Assembly (NCBI RefSeq): GCF_040412085.2
Contig: NZ_CP115920.1
Location: forward strand, 1,550,001-1,614,000
Source: Vibrio sp. CB1-14
GTDB lineage: Bacteria > Pseudomonadota > Gammaproteobacteria > Enterobacterales > Vibrionaceae
Direction: 5' to 3'
Length of the DNA stretch: 64,000 nt
Below are positions 1-8,789 of this stretch, piece after piece (the stretch's first letter is position 1; each line of letters begins with the position of its first letter). A program made the position numbers and the translations under genes. The notes beneath the pieces were generated by a model. That model worked only from the letters and a program-made list of their open reading frames with translations, had not been told where the DNA came from and did not search any database.

Positions 1-245
1 CCATAAATACGCGATAGTATGCGCGTAATGATCATCGCAATGGCCATAACGACGACGATGGAAACGTAATATTGCATTTGGCCATAGCCTTCGCTGCTGA
101 TGCCATCAAGAAGATCGATCGCTAATTGAATGTAGCGTGGGATCTCTACTTGTAACCAGTTAACGAGGAAAATGAAAAAAATCGCTAGCAGATAAGAGGT
201 GCGATTCAGACGCAAAAAATACGCAATAAACTGGGTTTTGGTCAT
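1..245 (-). CDS. ABC transporter permease/ATPase, N-terminus only (partial)
   Basis: The reverse strand from 245 reads MTKTQFIAYFLRLNRTSYLL and then a hydrophobic segment with WLQVEIPRYIQLAIDLLDG. This is the pattern of the first transmembrane helix of exporter-type ABC half-transporters of the MdlA/MsbA kind, where a P-x-x-x-x-x-x-IDxL motif follows helix 1. A second hydrophobic helix (YYVSIVVVMAIAMIITRILS) follows before the window edge. Only about 81 codons are present, so the nucleotide-binding domain and the substrate cannot be judged. The assignment to ABC exporters is from pattern alone; another polytopic membrane protein is possible. Confidence 0.6.
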   Translation of the reverse strand, partial: MTKTQFIAYFLRLNRTSYLLAIFFIFLVNWLQVEIPRYIQLAIDLLDGISSEGYGQMQYYVSIVVVMAIAMIITRILSRIY

Positions 246-379
246 TTGAGACTTTCTTGTCGGTGAAACAGTTGGGTGAAGAAATAATTTGGCTCATCAA
301 ATCACATGCATGAATAAGTGTACACGTGACACCCCTAAAAAGCAGCAGACTGTAATATTGATGGTCAAACAATAAAAAG

Positions 380-1006
380 TTAGTGAGAGGTTACTATCGA
401 GCGTACCTGTGACACAGTGACTTCAGGATGTTGGTAATCGACTGGCAGCTCCACAATTGCGTTACCTTTAGATAGAAATAGCGAAGGGAAGCTGTTGCCG
501 CCAATACTGCGAGCAAAAGCGATCTCTTGGAGCAAAGCTTGTTGTGTTTCTTGAGCGGTGAGATCTCGCGTAAAGCGGTTCCTATCTAGACCAATTTCGG
601 TCGCGATGTCGATGAGTACGGAATTATCGCTCGGGTTTTTCGCTTCAAGATAGTAGGCACTTTGTATCGCCGCGTACATTTCAAACTCGGTATCTTGAGC
701 ACGAGCAGCAATAATCGCTCGGCAAGCTGGATAGGTAGCACGCCTTGGTTCGTTGAGCGTCCAAAAATCATGATTAAACTCGGTTCCCAAGTAGCTCTCA
801 ATTTTGCGCCAGTACTCAGCTATCTGAGTTCGCATCTGAAGGGGCATCGGCGTATCAGTATCTTCAGCCAGCCCACCTAAAACGTAGCGGATTTCTACGT
901 CGTCGTGCAGCGAAGCTTTGATAGCCTCCCACGTAGGTTTATAGCCCCAACACCATGAACACATCGGATCGTAAACGTAGTAAAGAATGAGAGAAGGGGA
1001 GTTCAT
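380..1006 (-). CDS. DsbA-family thiol-disulfide protein (COG3531-like)
   Basis: 208-aa thioredoxin-fold protein. YVYDPMCSWCWGYKP, about 10 residues in, carries the CxxC redox pair (CSWC), and NSFPSLFL near the C-terminus is the cis-proline loop. The arrangement matches DsbA-like proteins of the predicted disulfide isomerase group. No signal peptide is visible, so it is probably cytoplasmic and not a classical periplasmic DsbA. An in-frame ATG lies nine codons upstream at 1033, but the ATG at 1006 is preceded by AGGA at a good distance (AGGAAACCCAAT then ATG), so I use it. The gene is monocistronic as far as can be seen. The substrate is unknown. Confidence 0.85.
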   Translation of the reverse strand: MNSPSLILYYVYDPMCSWCWGYKPTWEAIKASLHDDVEIRYVLGGLAEDTDTPMPLQMRTQIAEYWRKIESYLGTEFNHDFWTLNEPRRATYPACRAIIAARAQDTEFEMYAAIQSAYYLEAKNPSDNSVLIDIATEIGLDRNRFTRDLTAQETQQALLQEIAFARSIGGNSFPSLFLSKGNAIVELPVDYQHPEVTVSQVRSIVTSH

Positions 1007-1151
1007 ATTGGGTTTCCTAATCGACGTGTCCATGTCTAAGTGCTTACCTTAGCATGGATGGATTTGAGCACAAAGGCGCGTTGTTTGATGCAGATTATAG
1101 ATTTATCCTGATGATGATGTAAATTGTTCGCATTATCAAAAGGGGTGAAAA

Positions 1152-1787
1152 ATGAAAACAATTGTGATTTTTGGTGCCAGCAGTGGGCTGGGACTTGCTG
1201 CGGTGCGTTATTTTGCGAGTCAGGATTTCAATGTTGTTGGTATAGCGAGAAATCCACAGAAAGAAGAAAGCCTAGGCTCACTTTGCCAACAGCTTATTGC
1301 CTGTGATGCCACAGATGTTAACGCAGTGGAAGCTGCGGTCTCGCAATTGCCAAAGGACGCTGTTGTGTTGTCTACCATGGGCAGTTTTCGGTCAGACAAA
1401 CCAGTAGACTACATTGGACACAGGTATTTAGTAGATGCTCTGGAAAGGCAGGGCATTAATCGTCTGTTATTAGTGACTTCGTTAGGATGCGGAGATTCAT
1501 GGCAGTATCTTTCAGAGCGTGCGCGAGTAGGCTTTGGAGCTGCAGTACGAGAGAAATCGTTAGCGGAAGCGTGGCTGGCGAGTAGTTCACTCGATTACAC
1601 TATTCTACGACCGGGCGGACTTAAAGATGGTGAGGTGACAGAGCGAGGGGAATTGTCTCAACATGTGGAAGTTCATGGTGCGATTCATCGCAGCGAAGTT
1701 GCACGCTTAGTGCACCAATTATTGTTGAATGATGCAAGTATCGGTCAAATTTATCAATGTGTTGATCCAACTGTTAGTTACTACTAA
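1152..1787 (+). CDS. NAD(P)-binding oxidoreductase (atypical SDR)
   Basis: 211 aa. The N-terminus MKTIVIFGASSGLGLAAVRY contains the GASxxxG nucleotide-binding turn of Rossmann-fold atypical short-chain dehydrogenases. LLLVTSLGCGDSW, DYTILRPGGLKDG and a late SEVARLVHQLL segment follow the NmrA/YwnB-like pattern (a TxxRPG-type loop after the third alpha/beta unit). It lacks the YxxxK catalytic pair of classical SDRs, so a binding or epimerase-like role is as likely as a dehydrogenase. GGGG (1142-1145) lies just upstream of the ATG. A hairpin terminator follows directly. The substrate cannot be inferred. Confidence 0.8.
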   Translation: MKTIVIFGASSGLGLAAVRYFASQDFNVVGIARNPQKEESLGSLCQQLIACDATDVNAVEAAVSQLPKDAVVLSTMGSFRSDKPVDYIGHRYLVDALERQGINRLLLVTSLGCGDSWQYLSERARVGFGAAVREKSLAEAWLASSSLDYTILRPGGLKDGEVTERGELSQHVEVHGAIHRSEVARLVHQLLLNDASIGQIYQCVDPTVSYY

Positions 1788-1791
1788 CGAG

Positions 1792-1817
1792 AAAAGGCAG
1801 GAGAATCCCTGCCTTTT
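1792..1817. terminator. bidirectional Rho-independent terminator
   Basis: A perfect 10-bp inverted repeat, AAAAGGCAGG (1792-1801) and CCTGCCTTTT (1808-1817), with a 6-nt loop. It has a T-run on one strand and an A-run on the other, and sits between convergent genes ending at 1787 and 1835. Confidence 0.9.
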
Positions 1818-1834
1818 GTGTTTCCAAAATGAGG

Positions 1835-2149
1835 TTAGTCTACGCGGGTGTTGTTGAGCGCATAATTCCACACACGATAGAAATAGAAAATGTAGCCAAT
1901 GCCTAACGTCAGTATCGATATCACAAACCACAATAGCACGTGGCCGAGGTCGCTAAACAGATCGATATCGCAATCCATTTTTCGCTCTCTTCCCATATCA
2001 TCGACCACATAGGTGCGGTTGAGAATGAACTTGGAGAAAGAATAAGGGAAAAAGAACAGTGCGATACCAAAAGTGATGAAACTTAATATCAACCAAATTA
2101 ACAAATGACCGAGAATATCTAAGATGGCGACGTCGGCTTTGAGTCTCAT
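1835..2149 (-). CDS. small four-helix membrane protein, repeat-like halves
   Basis: 104 aa, almost all hydrophobic, with two similar halves. The first contains ADVAILDILGHLLIWLILS and the second DIDLFSDLGHVLLWFVISI. Each half has an LGHxLxW motif at the start of its first helix, followed by a glycine-rich second helix and an aromatic end (FPYSFSKFILNRT, FYFYRVWNYALNNT). This looks like an internal duplication giving four membrane helices. It resembles small Vibrio membrane proteins carrying only a DUF label (possibly DUF6693; recalled, not checked). The ATG at 2149 is preceded by AAAGGAAATCCGA; a start 15 codons upstream lies inside the metC terminator hairpin and is rejected. Function unknown. 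Confidence 0.75.
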   Translation of the reverse strand: MRLKADVAILDILGHLLIWLILSFITFGIALFFFPYSFSKFILNRTYVVDDMGRERKMDCDIDLFSDLGHVLLWFVISILTLGIGYIFYFYRVWNYALNNTRVD

Positions 2150-2165
2150 TCGGATTTCCTTTAGT

Positions 2166-2196
2166 AAAAAAATGGCTTTCAATCTGAAAGCCATTT
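2166..2196 (-). terminator. Rho-independent terminator of metC
   Basis: An 11-bp perfect stem (2170-2180 with 2186-2196), 5-nt loop, followed on the reverse strand by a run of seven T. It lies 10 nt beyond the metC stop and just upstream of the small membrane-protein gene, so the two are probably transcribed separately. Confidence 0.92.
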
Positions 2197-2205
2197 AAAC
2201 AAACA

Positions 2206-3411
2206 TTATTGAGTAACGGTTTTCTCTTGAATCACCGAATTATAGCGCTCAAAACCGGTTTTTAGATCTTCTATTAAATCTTCGACACTTTCCAATCCGA
2301 TATGAAGACGAACGAGAGTCCCCTCAAAGTTCGGGTTGGCGACGGTGCGCAGTGAGTTAAAGCTCTTTGGCTCATTGGCGAGAATAAGGCTTTCGAAACC
2401 ACCCCAGGAATAACCCATGCTGAAGTGTTTCATGCCATCCAGTAGCGCAGTAGTCGCTCGTGGGTAGCTCGATTTCAACACGAATGAGAACAAGCCGTTA
2501 CCGCCAGTAAAGTCACGCTTGAAATACTCGCTGCCAGGGCAAGTATCAAGAGCAGGGTGGCGAACATGATCCACCTCAGGACGCGTGGCTAACCACTCAG
2601 CGACCTTTAAACTGTTTTCAGCGTGTTGACGCAGTCTCACATCCAGCGTGCGGATGCCACGCAGGCCAAGATACGCATCATCAGGAGAAACACACTGACC
2701 CATAAGGTAGCTCTGCTCGCGTAGTTGATCCCAGTATTTTTCGTGAGTAACAGCGGTACCCAGCATCACATCTGAGTGACCCACGATGTACTTGGTCGCG
2801 GCTTGAATCGAAATGTCGACACCATGCTCAAATGGAGAAAAGTTGACGCCTGCTCCCCACGTGTTATCCAGCATAACAATCACGTCGTGCTCATGAGCGA
2901 TCTTAGCCATACCTGGAACGTCTTGCACTTCCATGGTGATAGAGCCTGGGGATTCTAGGAACAGAATTTTGGTGTTTGGCTGGATAAGATCTTTAATACC
3001 TTGGCCAATCATTGGGTCATAGTAAGTGGTCTCTACGCCCATTTTCTTCATGATGCTGCCACAGAAGTCACGAGTTGGCTCGTAGCAAGTGTCGACCATG
3101 AGAATATGATCGCCGGTCTCGACAAAGGCAAGAATCGCATTTGAGATAGCCGCTGTGCCACATGGGTAGAGCGCACAGCCAACACCGCCTTCGATTTCCG
3201 TCATCGCATCTTGGAAAGCAAAATGCGTATTGGTGCCACGACGACCATAAAACAGGGTCTTATTGGCGCGATTCACCGTAGCGTGATGCTTTTCAGCGAC
3301 AGTATCAAAGACAACGGTAGAGGCACGTTGTACTGGCGGGTTCACGACGCCATTTGTCCACTTTTTATCGCGGCCAGCGGTGACAAATTTGGTGGTTTTG
3401 CTTTCTGACAT
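2206..3411 (-). CDS. metC: cystathionine beta-lyase
   Basis: 401-aa PLP enzyme of the Cys/Met metabolism family. It cleaves cystathionine to homocysteine, pyruvate and ammonia in methionine synthesis. YGRRGTNTHFAFQDAMTEIE near residue 60, the ALYPCGTAAIS loop and the cofactor lysine in SIQAATKYIVGHSDVMLG are the family landmarks; SPGSITMEVQDVP also fits MetC. I use the ATG at 3411 with AGGGA upstream; the longer frame would add ten residues. The lyase is preferred over cystathionine gamma-synthase because GRRGTxTHFAFQ, together with the 401-aa length, is typical of MetC. It is monocistronic, with its own terminator. Confidence 0.92.
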   Translation of the reverse strand: MSESKTTKFVTAGRDKKWTNGVVNPPVQRASTVVFDTVAEKHHATVNRANKTLFYGRRGTNTHFAFQDAMTEIEGGVGCALYPCGTAAISNAILAFVETGDHILMVDTCYEPTRDFCGSIMKKMGVETTYYDPMIGQGIKDLIQPNTKILFLESPGSITMEVQDVPGMAKIAHEHDVIVMLDNTWGAGVNFSPFEHGVDISIQAATKYIVGHSDVMLGTAVTHEKYWDQLREQSYLMGQCVSPDDAYLGLRGIRTLDVRLRQHAENSLKVAEWLATRPEVDHVRHPALDTCPGSEYFKRDFTGGNGLFSFVLKSSYPRATTALLDGMKHFSMGYSWGGFESLILANEPKSFNSLRTVANPNFEGTLVRLHIGLESVEDLIEDLKTGFERYNSVIQEKTVTQ

Positions 3412-3482
3412 TAAGGATCCCTGTCTGTATTCAAACCGCAATGTGTTTGAGATTAATGCTTAGATAACAGCAATAAACCATG

Positions 3483-3512
3483 AAGGCCAAAGAGTTGCAA
3501 GTCTTTGGCCTT
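3483..3512. terminator. hairpin downstream of cardiolipin synthase
   Basis: An 11-bp perfect inverted repeat (3483-3493 and 3502-3512) with an 8-nt loop, 16 nt beyond the cls stop. The T-tract is weak on both strands, so termination efficiency is uncertain. Confidence 0.65.
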
Positions 3513-3527
3513 CTTCTGTCCTTATGA

Positions 3528-4982
3528 TCAGAGCAGTGGGTTGAACAGGTAGAACAGTCGTTCGAAGAAACGGTGATAGATACTGCGTTGTTTCCACTTG
3601 TTGTAGTCGACTAACTCAGCGCTCTCGATGTAGTGGCTTTGCAGCTGATGCATTTCGAGTGTGAAGGCTGGGTCTTCGACCGCAAGTGTTACCTCAAAGT
3701 TGAGCCAAAGGCTGCGCATATCCATATTGACGGTACCCACTAAGCAAAATAGCTCATCAATCACCACCGATTTAGTATGCAAAAGACCACCATCAAACTC
3801 ATGGATTTTCACTCCTGAGGAAAGCAGATCCGTGTAAAAAGCGCGTGATGCCCATTTCACCATCATGGAATCGTTGTTTTTCGGTATCACCAGTTCAACA
3901 TTAACGCCGCGCTGTGCTGTGGTTTTGATGGTTTCTAATAGATCGGCACTTGGTACAAAATAAGGCGTGGTGATGCGCACGGACTTTTCTGCCTGATGCA
4001 TAGCAATGGTGAGCACCTGACCAATCAACTGATCTGGCATACCTGGTCCCGATGGTACGACTTGAACCGGTTTCGAATCCTCTGGAATATCGATTTGGCA
4101 TTCTGGCTGCACAGGTAGTTGGCGGTCACCGGTTTCTACTTCCCAGTCCCAACAGTGAATAGCAGAGAGCACATTGACGGTTGGCCCTTCAATACGAACC
4201 ATAATATCAATCCACTGACCAACCCCAGAGCTTTGCTTGAAGTATGCGGGATCGACCATGTTCATAGAGCCCGTATAGGCGACTTCATCATCAATAACGA
4301 TGATCTTACGGTGCTGTCGCAGATCCAAACGACGCAAGAAAATACGCCATGGTGAAACCTCAAGCCCCTCAACTAACTCAATGCCGCCATCGCGCATCAT
4401 GGTTGCCCAGTGGCTGCGGAAAAAGGTTGGACTGCCTGCCGAATCCAGTAAAACTTTGACGTTTACGCCTCGTTTTGATGCTTGGATAAGTGCCGCCGCT
4501 ACTGAGTCAGCCAACCCACCAGGGTACCAGATGTAGAACACCATTCGAATGCTGTGCTTGGCGTTCTCGATATCATCAATGACCGAGAGCAAGATTTCTT
4601 GTGGGGTGGTTTGCAACTGCAGTTCATTGCCACACAAAGCGGGAATACCCATGCGCTTGTTGCACAAGTTATCGATCTTAGAAATGTGCGTACCCATATT
4701 GTCGGGTACGTGAGCATTACAATGGTTTAGTTCAAAAAACCACTCTTCAAAGGGCTTAAACATGACGCGAGCGCGTTCAGCGCGTTTACGGCCAAGGTTG
4801 AGCTCACCAAACATGAAATAGCAAATCACGCCGACCACTGGAATGATATAAATCACCATTAGCCACGCAAGAGAAACACTGACTGCACGCCGCTTGAGCA
4901 CGACCCGCAATGTCACACCGGCAACGAGTATCCAATACAAGCCAATGCCTGCGAGTGTTAGAAAGTGATAAACCTTGTCCAT
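3528..4982 (-). CDS. cls: cardiolipin synthase (ClsA-type)
   Basis: 484-aa phospholipase D-superfamily enzyme that condenses two phosphatidylglycerols to cardiolipin at the inner membrane. Two N-terminal hydrophobic helices (about residues 5-28 and 38-58) are followed by two HKD catalytic motifs: H224-K226-D231 in HRKIIVIDDEVAYTGSMN and H402-K404-D409 in HTKSVVIDELFCLVGTVN. Length and architecture match ClsA rather than the shorter ClsB or ClsC. The start codon is the only one consistent with the first helix. The gene stands alone, with a 470-bp gap upstream. Confidence 0.95.
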   Translation of the reverse strand: MDKVYHFLTLAGIGLYWILVAGVTLRVVLKRRAVSVSLAWLMVIYIIPVVGVICYFMFGELNLGRKRAERARVMFKPFEEWFFELNHCNAHVPDNMGTHISKIDNLCNKRMGIPALCGNELQLQTTPQEILLSVIDDIENAKHSIRMVFYIWYPGGLADSVAAALIQASKRGVNVKVLLDSAGSPTFFRSHWATMMRDGGIELVEGLEVSPWRIFLRRLDLRQHRKIIVIDDEVAYTGSMNMVDPAYFKQSSGVGQWIDIMVRIEGPTVNVLSAIHCWDWEVETGDRQLPVQPECQIDIPEDSKPVQVVPSGPGMPDQLIGQVLTIAMHQAEKSVRITTPYFVPSADLLETIKTTAQRGVNVELVIPKNNDSMMVKWASRAFYTDLLSSGVKIHEFDGGLLHTKSVVIDELFCLVGTVNMDMRSLWLNFEVTLAVEDPAFTLEMHQLQSHYIESAELVDYNKWKQRSIYHRFFERLFYLFNPLL

Positions 4983-5454
4983 TTAGCCTCGATAGAAAGA
5001 CAGTTTTGGAAATAATAATCTCAGAATCAAGTATTTGGAATAGTTAACTGTCTGTCAAATATAACTAGTCACTGCTGTGAGCACTAAGAGTTAACAAACG
5101 TGAGATAAAAGTTTATAGCAATGGAACTGATTAGAGCAAAGTATGGCTTAGGGAGGTCATTACGTTGACATTCGATGGTTTAGTGGCCGAACTATAGTGA
5201 AATAGAATGCAAAATAGCCAGATAATAGTTTTGGCCTTCCAATTGTAAAGATTACCTGTTTTACTTGCTACCCATTCGCAAAACTCCTATAAAAAATGCA
5301 CTGTAAATTATATTGTACAGTCTTAATTTGGGAGCTGCTAAGACTTCGCACAAGGAACAATGATTGCTAGTTAGTGATGGTTTGCGTTGCTATTTGTATC
5401 AAGGACAGCCAACTTTACATTTCACGTCGCTGGGCGACGGTTTGGTACGAAACA
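4983..5454. other. intergenic region between divergent cls and NSS symporter genes
   Basis: 472 bp holding the promoters of both divergent genes. It is AT-rich near 5280-5330. I saw no convincing ORF, RNA gene or repeat. An in-frame GTG at 5374 could extend the symporter upstream, but the translated extension is unlike the family. Confidence 0.5.
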
Positions 5455-6798
5455 ATGACAAGTTCCGATAGAGGACAATTCACTTCCCGCTTTGGTTTTA
5501 TAATGGCTGCGGCGGGGAGTGCAGTAGGTTTAGGTAATGTGTGGGGCTTTCCAACCCAAACGGCGACCAACGGTGGAGCGGCATTCTTGCTGGTTTACCT
5601 GTTTATGATGGCGCTGTTGGCGTTTCCAATGTTGATCGCTGAGCTGACAATTGGTCGTTATGGTCAATCAAACCCAATTGCATCGCTTCGCAAAATATGG
5701 GTGAAAAATAAGCCGGTGGCTGCCATGTTCGGTGTTATCGCGCTGCTCACTGCTTCCATGATTCTTAGCTTTTACGCCATTCTAGCTGGCTGGCTAATCG
5801 GTTTTGGTCTTGCGCCGATTGCTGATGTTATTGGGCTAAATGGTGTGGCTGACTGGCTAGTGACGTTCGGCACAGCTCGTAACGTAAGCTTAACTGTGCT
5901 GTTCATGTTGATGACGGTGTTCGTTGTTAGACGCGGCGTTTCCGATGGGATCGAAAAGTGGTCATCTCGTTTGATGCCAGTTCTTTTTGTGCTTTTCATT
6001 GCTCTAATTGGCTACATCTTTACCCAAGATGGCGCTATGGACGGACTGGAAATGTATCTCGTGCCGAAATGGAACCACTTAAATGCTAGTCTTGTGGTTA
6101 ACGCAATGGGCCAGGCGTTTTTCTCATTGTCACTTGGCGTAGGCGCAATGATGGTATACGGCTCTTACTTAAGTAAAGACATCAATATTCCGAAAACGGC
6201 GGGGCAGGTGGCGATCATCGATACAGGTGTCGCGTTTATGGCGGGTTTGCTGATTCTTCCCGCTATGTTTGTTGCTAAAGAAAATGGCGTGCAGATTTTC
6301 AATGAGCTTGGTGAGCTTATTAGCTCTGGTAACCTGGTGTTTGTGGTACTGCCAGCGTTATTTGATTCCATGGGGCTCGCTGGTGAAGTCATTGGTATTG
6401 CGTTTTTCGCCCTTATGGTTATCGCGGCATTAACATCCTCTATTGCTATGTTAGAAGTGCCAGTGTCTTGCCTTCAAGAAGAAGCGAAGATGTCTCGCAA
6501 CAAAGCAACCAAGATCTTGGGCGGCACTATTTTGCTATGTAGCGCTATTATTGCTGCTAACTTTAATGCTTTGTTCGACTTAGTAGCGACCGCCTCTACG
6601 GTTTATATGCAGCCGCTTCTTGGCGTGGTGTGGGCTGTGGTTCTTGGTTGGATTTGGAGCCGTAACTCACTGCTTGAGGAAATCAGACAAGGCAACCCAG
6701 AAATTGAACAGACCTGGTTCTGGAAAATTTGGCCTTGGTATGTGAAGTTTGTGTGCCCGGCGGCAATCTTAATCGTGTTTGCTTATCCTTTCCTCTGA
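5455..6798 (+). CDS. sodium-dependent transporter, NSS/SNF family
   Basis: 447-aa polytopic symporter of the neurotransmitter:sodium symporter family (LeuT fold), which drives amino-acid or amine uptake with Na+. The signature is in helix 1: GFIMAAAGSAVGLGNVWGFP followed by NGGAAFLLVY, corresponding to the unwound Na+/substrate-binding segment of LeuT. About eleven helices can be counted, usual for bacterial members. The longest frame begins at a GTG 81 nt upstream, but the ATG at 5455 gives the family-like start MTSSDRGQFTSRFGF. Here GNVWGFP replaces the GNxWRFP seen in many relatives. Substrate not predictable. Confidence 0.92.
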   Translation: MTSSDRGQFTSRFGFIMAAAGSAVGLGNVWGFPTQTATNGGAAFLLVYLFMMALLAFPMLIAELTIGRYGQSNPIASLRKIWVKNKPVAAMFGVIALLTASMILSFYAILAGWLIGFGLAPIADVIGLNGVADWLVTFGTARNVSLTVLFMLMTVFVVRRGVSDGIEKWSSRLMPVLFVLFIALIGYIFTQDGAMDGLEMYLVPKWNHLNASLVVNAMGQAFFSLSLGVGAMMVYGSYLSKDINIPKTAGQVAIIDTGVAFMAGLLILPAMFVAKENGVQIFNELGELISSGNLVFVVLPALFDSMGLAGEVIGIAFFALMVIAALTSSIAMLEVPVSCLQEEAKMSRNKATKILGGTILLCSAIIAANFNALFDLVATASTVYMQPLLGVVWAVVLGWIWSRNSLLEEIRQGNPEIEQTWFWKIWPWYVKFVCPAAILIVFAYPFL

Positions 6799-6818
6799 TC
6801 AGTTATTATCAGAAAACC

Positions 6819-6843
6819 AAAAGCTGCTCTTCGGGCAGCTTTT
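6819..6843 (+). terminator. Rho-independent terminator of the NSS symporter
   Basis: AAAAGCTGC (6819-6827) pairs with GCAGCTTTT (6835-6843). The loop contains a C(TTCG)G tetraloop, a particularly stable type, with a T-run at the end. It is 20 nt after the stop codon. Confidence 0.93.
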
Positions 6844-6883
6844 GTGTATCATCCGAGCCAAACAATTCAAAGTTACGCCTTTC

Positions 6884-7570
6884 ATGTTCGATATTCAGTT
6901 TGAAAATGATGATTTTGTGGTCATCAACAAGCACCCGGGTGTTAGTGTTCACAAAGATGACGGGGATACCATGCTGGTGCAAGAAGTGGCGACCTTCCTT
7001 GGTTGTCCGCCTCTATTTTTGGTGCATCGCCTCGACAAAATGACTTCGGGGTTGCTTATCCTAGCCAAACGCTCCGAGGTGGCCGCCGAGTTCTCGCAAC
7101 TGTTCCAGCAACGTCAAATGGACAAGTTCTATCTGGCGATTGGCAGCAAAAAGCCGAAGAAAAAGCAGGGTACAATCTCAGGGGATATGGAACGTTCTCG
7201 TCGTGCTTCTTGGAAGTTGGTAGCAAGTAAGAATAACCCGGCAGTGACACAGTTCTTCTCCTCAGCAGGCGAAGAAGGTGAGCGGGCATTTTTATGTCGG
7301 CCATTAACAGGAAAAACTCATCAAATTCGCGTGGCGCTTAAATCAGTGGGCTCTGCGATTGTGGGTGATCCCATTTATGGCCAGAGCACAGGCGTTGATC
7401 GCGGCTATCTTCATGCTTACGCGCTGCGCTTTACCCTTTTTAATCAAGCGTATGAGTTTATCAGCGATCCAAGAAACGCAAAACTAGGTAGTAAATGGAA
7501 CAGCGCAGCTTTGAATAGTGCAATTGAGCAATGGTCTAAACCGTGGGAGTTAGTATGGCCGAAGAAATGA
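6884..7570 (+). CDS. RluA-family RNA pseudouridine synthase
   Basis: 228 aa. The catalytic motif HRLDKMTSGLLILAK holds the HRLD aspartate used by RluA-type enzymes to isomerise uridine in rRNA or tRNA. LTGKTHQIRVALKSVGSAIVGDPIYG is the conserved C-terminal RNA-binding motif. There is no S4 domain, which fits the short TIGR01621-like group. The ATG at 6884 gives MFDIQFENDDFVVINKHPGV, the usual family start; upstream codons run through the symporter terminator and are rejected. Its end overlaps the start of the following methyltransferase by 16 nt, suggesting coupled expression of two RNA-modification enzymes. The target nucleotide is unknown. Confidence 0.9.
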   Translation: MFDIQFENDDFVVINKHPGVSVHKDDGDTMLVQEVATFLGCPPLFLVHRLDKMTSGLLILAKRSEVAAEFSQLFQQRQMDKFYLAIGSKKPKKKQGTISGDMERSRRASWKLVASKNNPAVTQFFSSAGEEGERAFLCRPLTGKTHQIRVALKSVGSAIVGDPIYGQSTGVDRGYLHAYALRFTLFNQAYEFISDPRNAKLGSKWNSAALNSAIEQWSKPWELVWPKK

Positions 7571-8541
7571 TTTCATCACAAGACAATCAAGAGCCACAAG
7601 GTCAAGTGATGCAGGCCGAAAAGTTGGGGGTGTTCTTCGAACAAGTCAAGTCCGCTTTAGCTTCTTCGCCAACTGAGGTTCGCCGTTTGTTTCACGGCCG
7701 TGGTAAGTGTTTCCCTGGTTTAGAGCAATTGACTTGTGATTGGGCAGCGAATCAGTTGTTGGTGAACTTGTTTAAGCCTGTTGATGAGATGTTCCTAACG
7801 ACACTGCAACAAGGTTTAATGGAGTTAGCGGTTTCAACTATTTGGGAAAAGGCGCAAGGTAAAGCGATAGTACTGCAACACCGATACAGCGATGGCGCGC
7901 CTTCAGAGGTGCTTTGGGGTGAACTCAATAACAAACCTGTGGTTGAAGAGCTAGGTTGTCAGTATCAACTCGATATTGGTCGCAACCAAAACTTCGGTCT
8001 GTTTCTTGATATGAGAAATGGTCGTGAGTGGGTGAAGTCTAAAGCGGAAGGTAAGCGTGTTCTTAACTTATTTGCGTACACTTGTGGCTTTTCAGTCGCG
8101 GCGATAGCTGGTGGTGCCGAGCATGTGGTTAACGTCGATATGGCGCGTTCATCGCTCAACAAAGGGCGCGACAACCATCGCCTGAACAACCACGATCTTA
8201 GCCAAGTGAGCTTTCTTGCCCACGACATTTTTAAGTCTTGGGGGAAAATCAAAAAATATGGCCCGTATGACATTGTCGTGATTGATCCACCGTCATTTCA
8301 AAAGGGCAGTTTTGCGCTAACCAAAGACTATAAGAAGATCTTAAGACGTTTAAATGAGCTGATGACACCTAATGGTGAGGTGATGGCGTGTGTTAACTCG
8401 CCAGCGGTTACTCCGGATTTTCTGATTGAAGGCATGGCTGAGGAAGCGCCGCAGTTGAGTTTTGTCGAGCGTTTACCAAATCCTAAAGAGTTCGCGGATG
8501 TAGACCCGGATGCAGCCTTGAAGGTGTTGCTGTTTAAATAG
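7555..8541 (+). CDS. class I SAM-dependent methyltransferase, RlmI-like
   Basis: 328 aa. VLNLFAYTCGFSVAAIAGGA is the SAM-binding motif I and VIDPPSFQKGSFA the motif IV of the RlmI/RlmK-type rRNA methyltransferases (the DPPxF form is typical of this 5-methylcytosine/guanine group). It is shorter than RlmI and lacks the N-terminal PUA domain of that enzyme. The ATG at 7555 has GGGAG (7545-7549) upstream and overlaps the pseudouridine synthase, so both likely share an mRNA. The most likely role is rRNA modification. The exact target cannot be read from the sequence. Confidence 0.85.
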   Translation: MAEEMISSQDNQEPQGQVMQAEKLGVFFEQVKSALASSPTEVRRLFHGRGKCFPGLEQLTCDWAANQLLVNLFKPVDEMFLTTLQQGLMELAVSTIWEKAQGKAIVLQHRYSDGAPSEVLWGELNNKPVVEELGCQYQLDIGRNQNFGLFLDMRNGREWVKSKAEGKRVLNLFAYTCGFSVAAIAGGAEHVVNVDMARSSLNKGRDNHRLNNHDLSQVSFLAHDIFKSWGKIKKYGPYDIVVIDPPSFQKGSFALTKDYKKILRRLNELMTPNGEVMACVNSPAVTPDFLIEGMAEEAPQLSFVERLPNPKEFADVDPDAALKVLLFK

Positions 8542-8543
8542 TG

Positions 8544-8572
8544 AAAATAGCACTCTATGAGTGCTATTTTTT
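8544..8572 (+). terminator. Rho-independent terminator of the methyltransferase operon
   Basis: A 12-bp perfect stem (8544-8555 with 8559-8570), 3-nt loop, running into six T. It directly follows the stop codon. Confidence 0.95.
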
Positions 8573-8695
8573 GGTCTGAAGACTAGAAGGTAGGTGTTGA
8601 TGGACAATATTGTTGGTTCAGATTTGTGCTTCTATGTCTCGAATAGTGAGATAGGAATAGCAACGTTTTAACATTGGCGGTACAGCCCAAATTCT

Positions 8696-8723
8696 CGTCA
8701 TTCCGCACTCGATGCGGAATCTA
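8696..8723 (+). repeat. palindromic dispersed repeat, copy 1
   Basis: CGTCATTCC, a stem ATTCCGCA/TGCGGAAT with a CTCGA loop, then GGAATCTA. Copy 2 (11730-11756, opposite strand) shares CGTCATTCC...GGAATCTA around a different stem centre. Small elements of this form are scattered through many marine gammaproteobacterial genomes (recalled, not searched). Confidence 0.7.
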
Positions 8724-8769
8724 CCTAACACGCTTACCGAAACGTTATTTGGGTGCTGCCGTTGACTGT

Positions 8770-8789
8770 CATTGCCTCACATTGCCTCA
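8770..8789 (+). repeat. 10-bp direct duplication
   Basis: Two adjacent copies of CATTGCCTCA, followed by CAT of a broken third. Probably replication slippage; no function suggested. Confidence 0.6.

Noticed and set aside
160..372. 70-codon reverse frame
   Set aside because: Overlaps the N-terminus of the ABC transporter gene in another frame and has no protein-like features or ribosome site.
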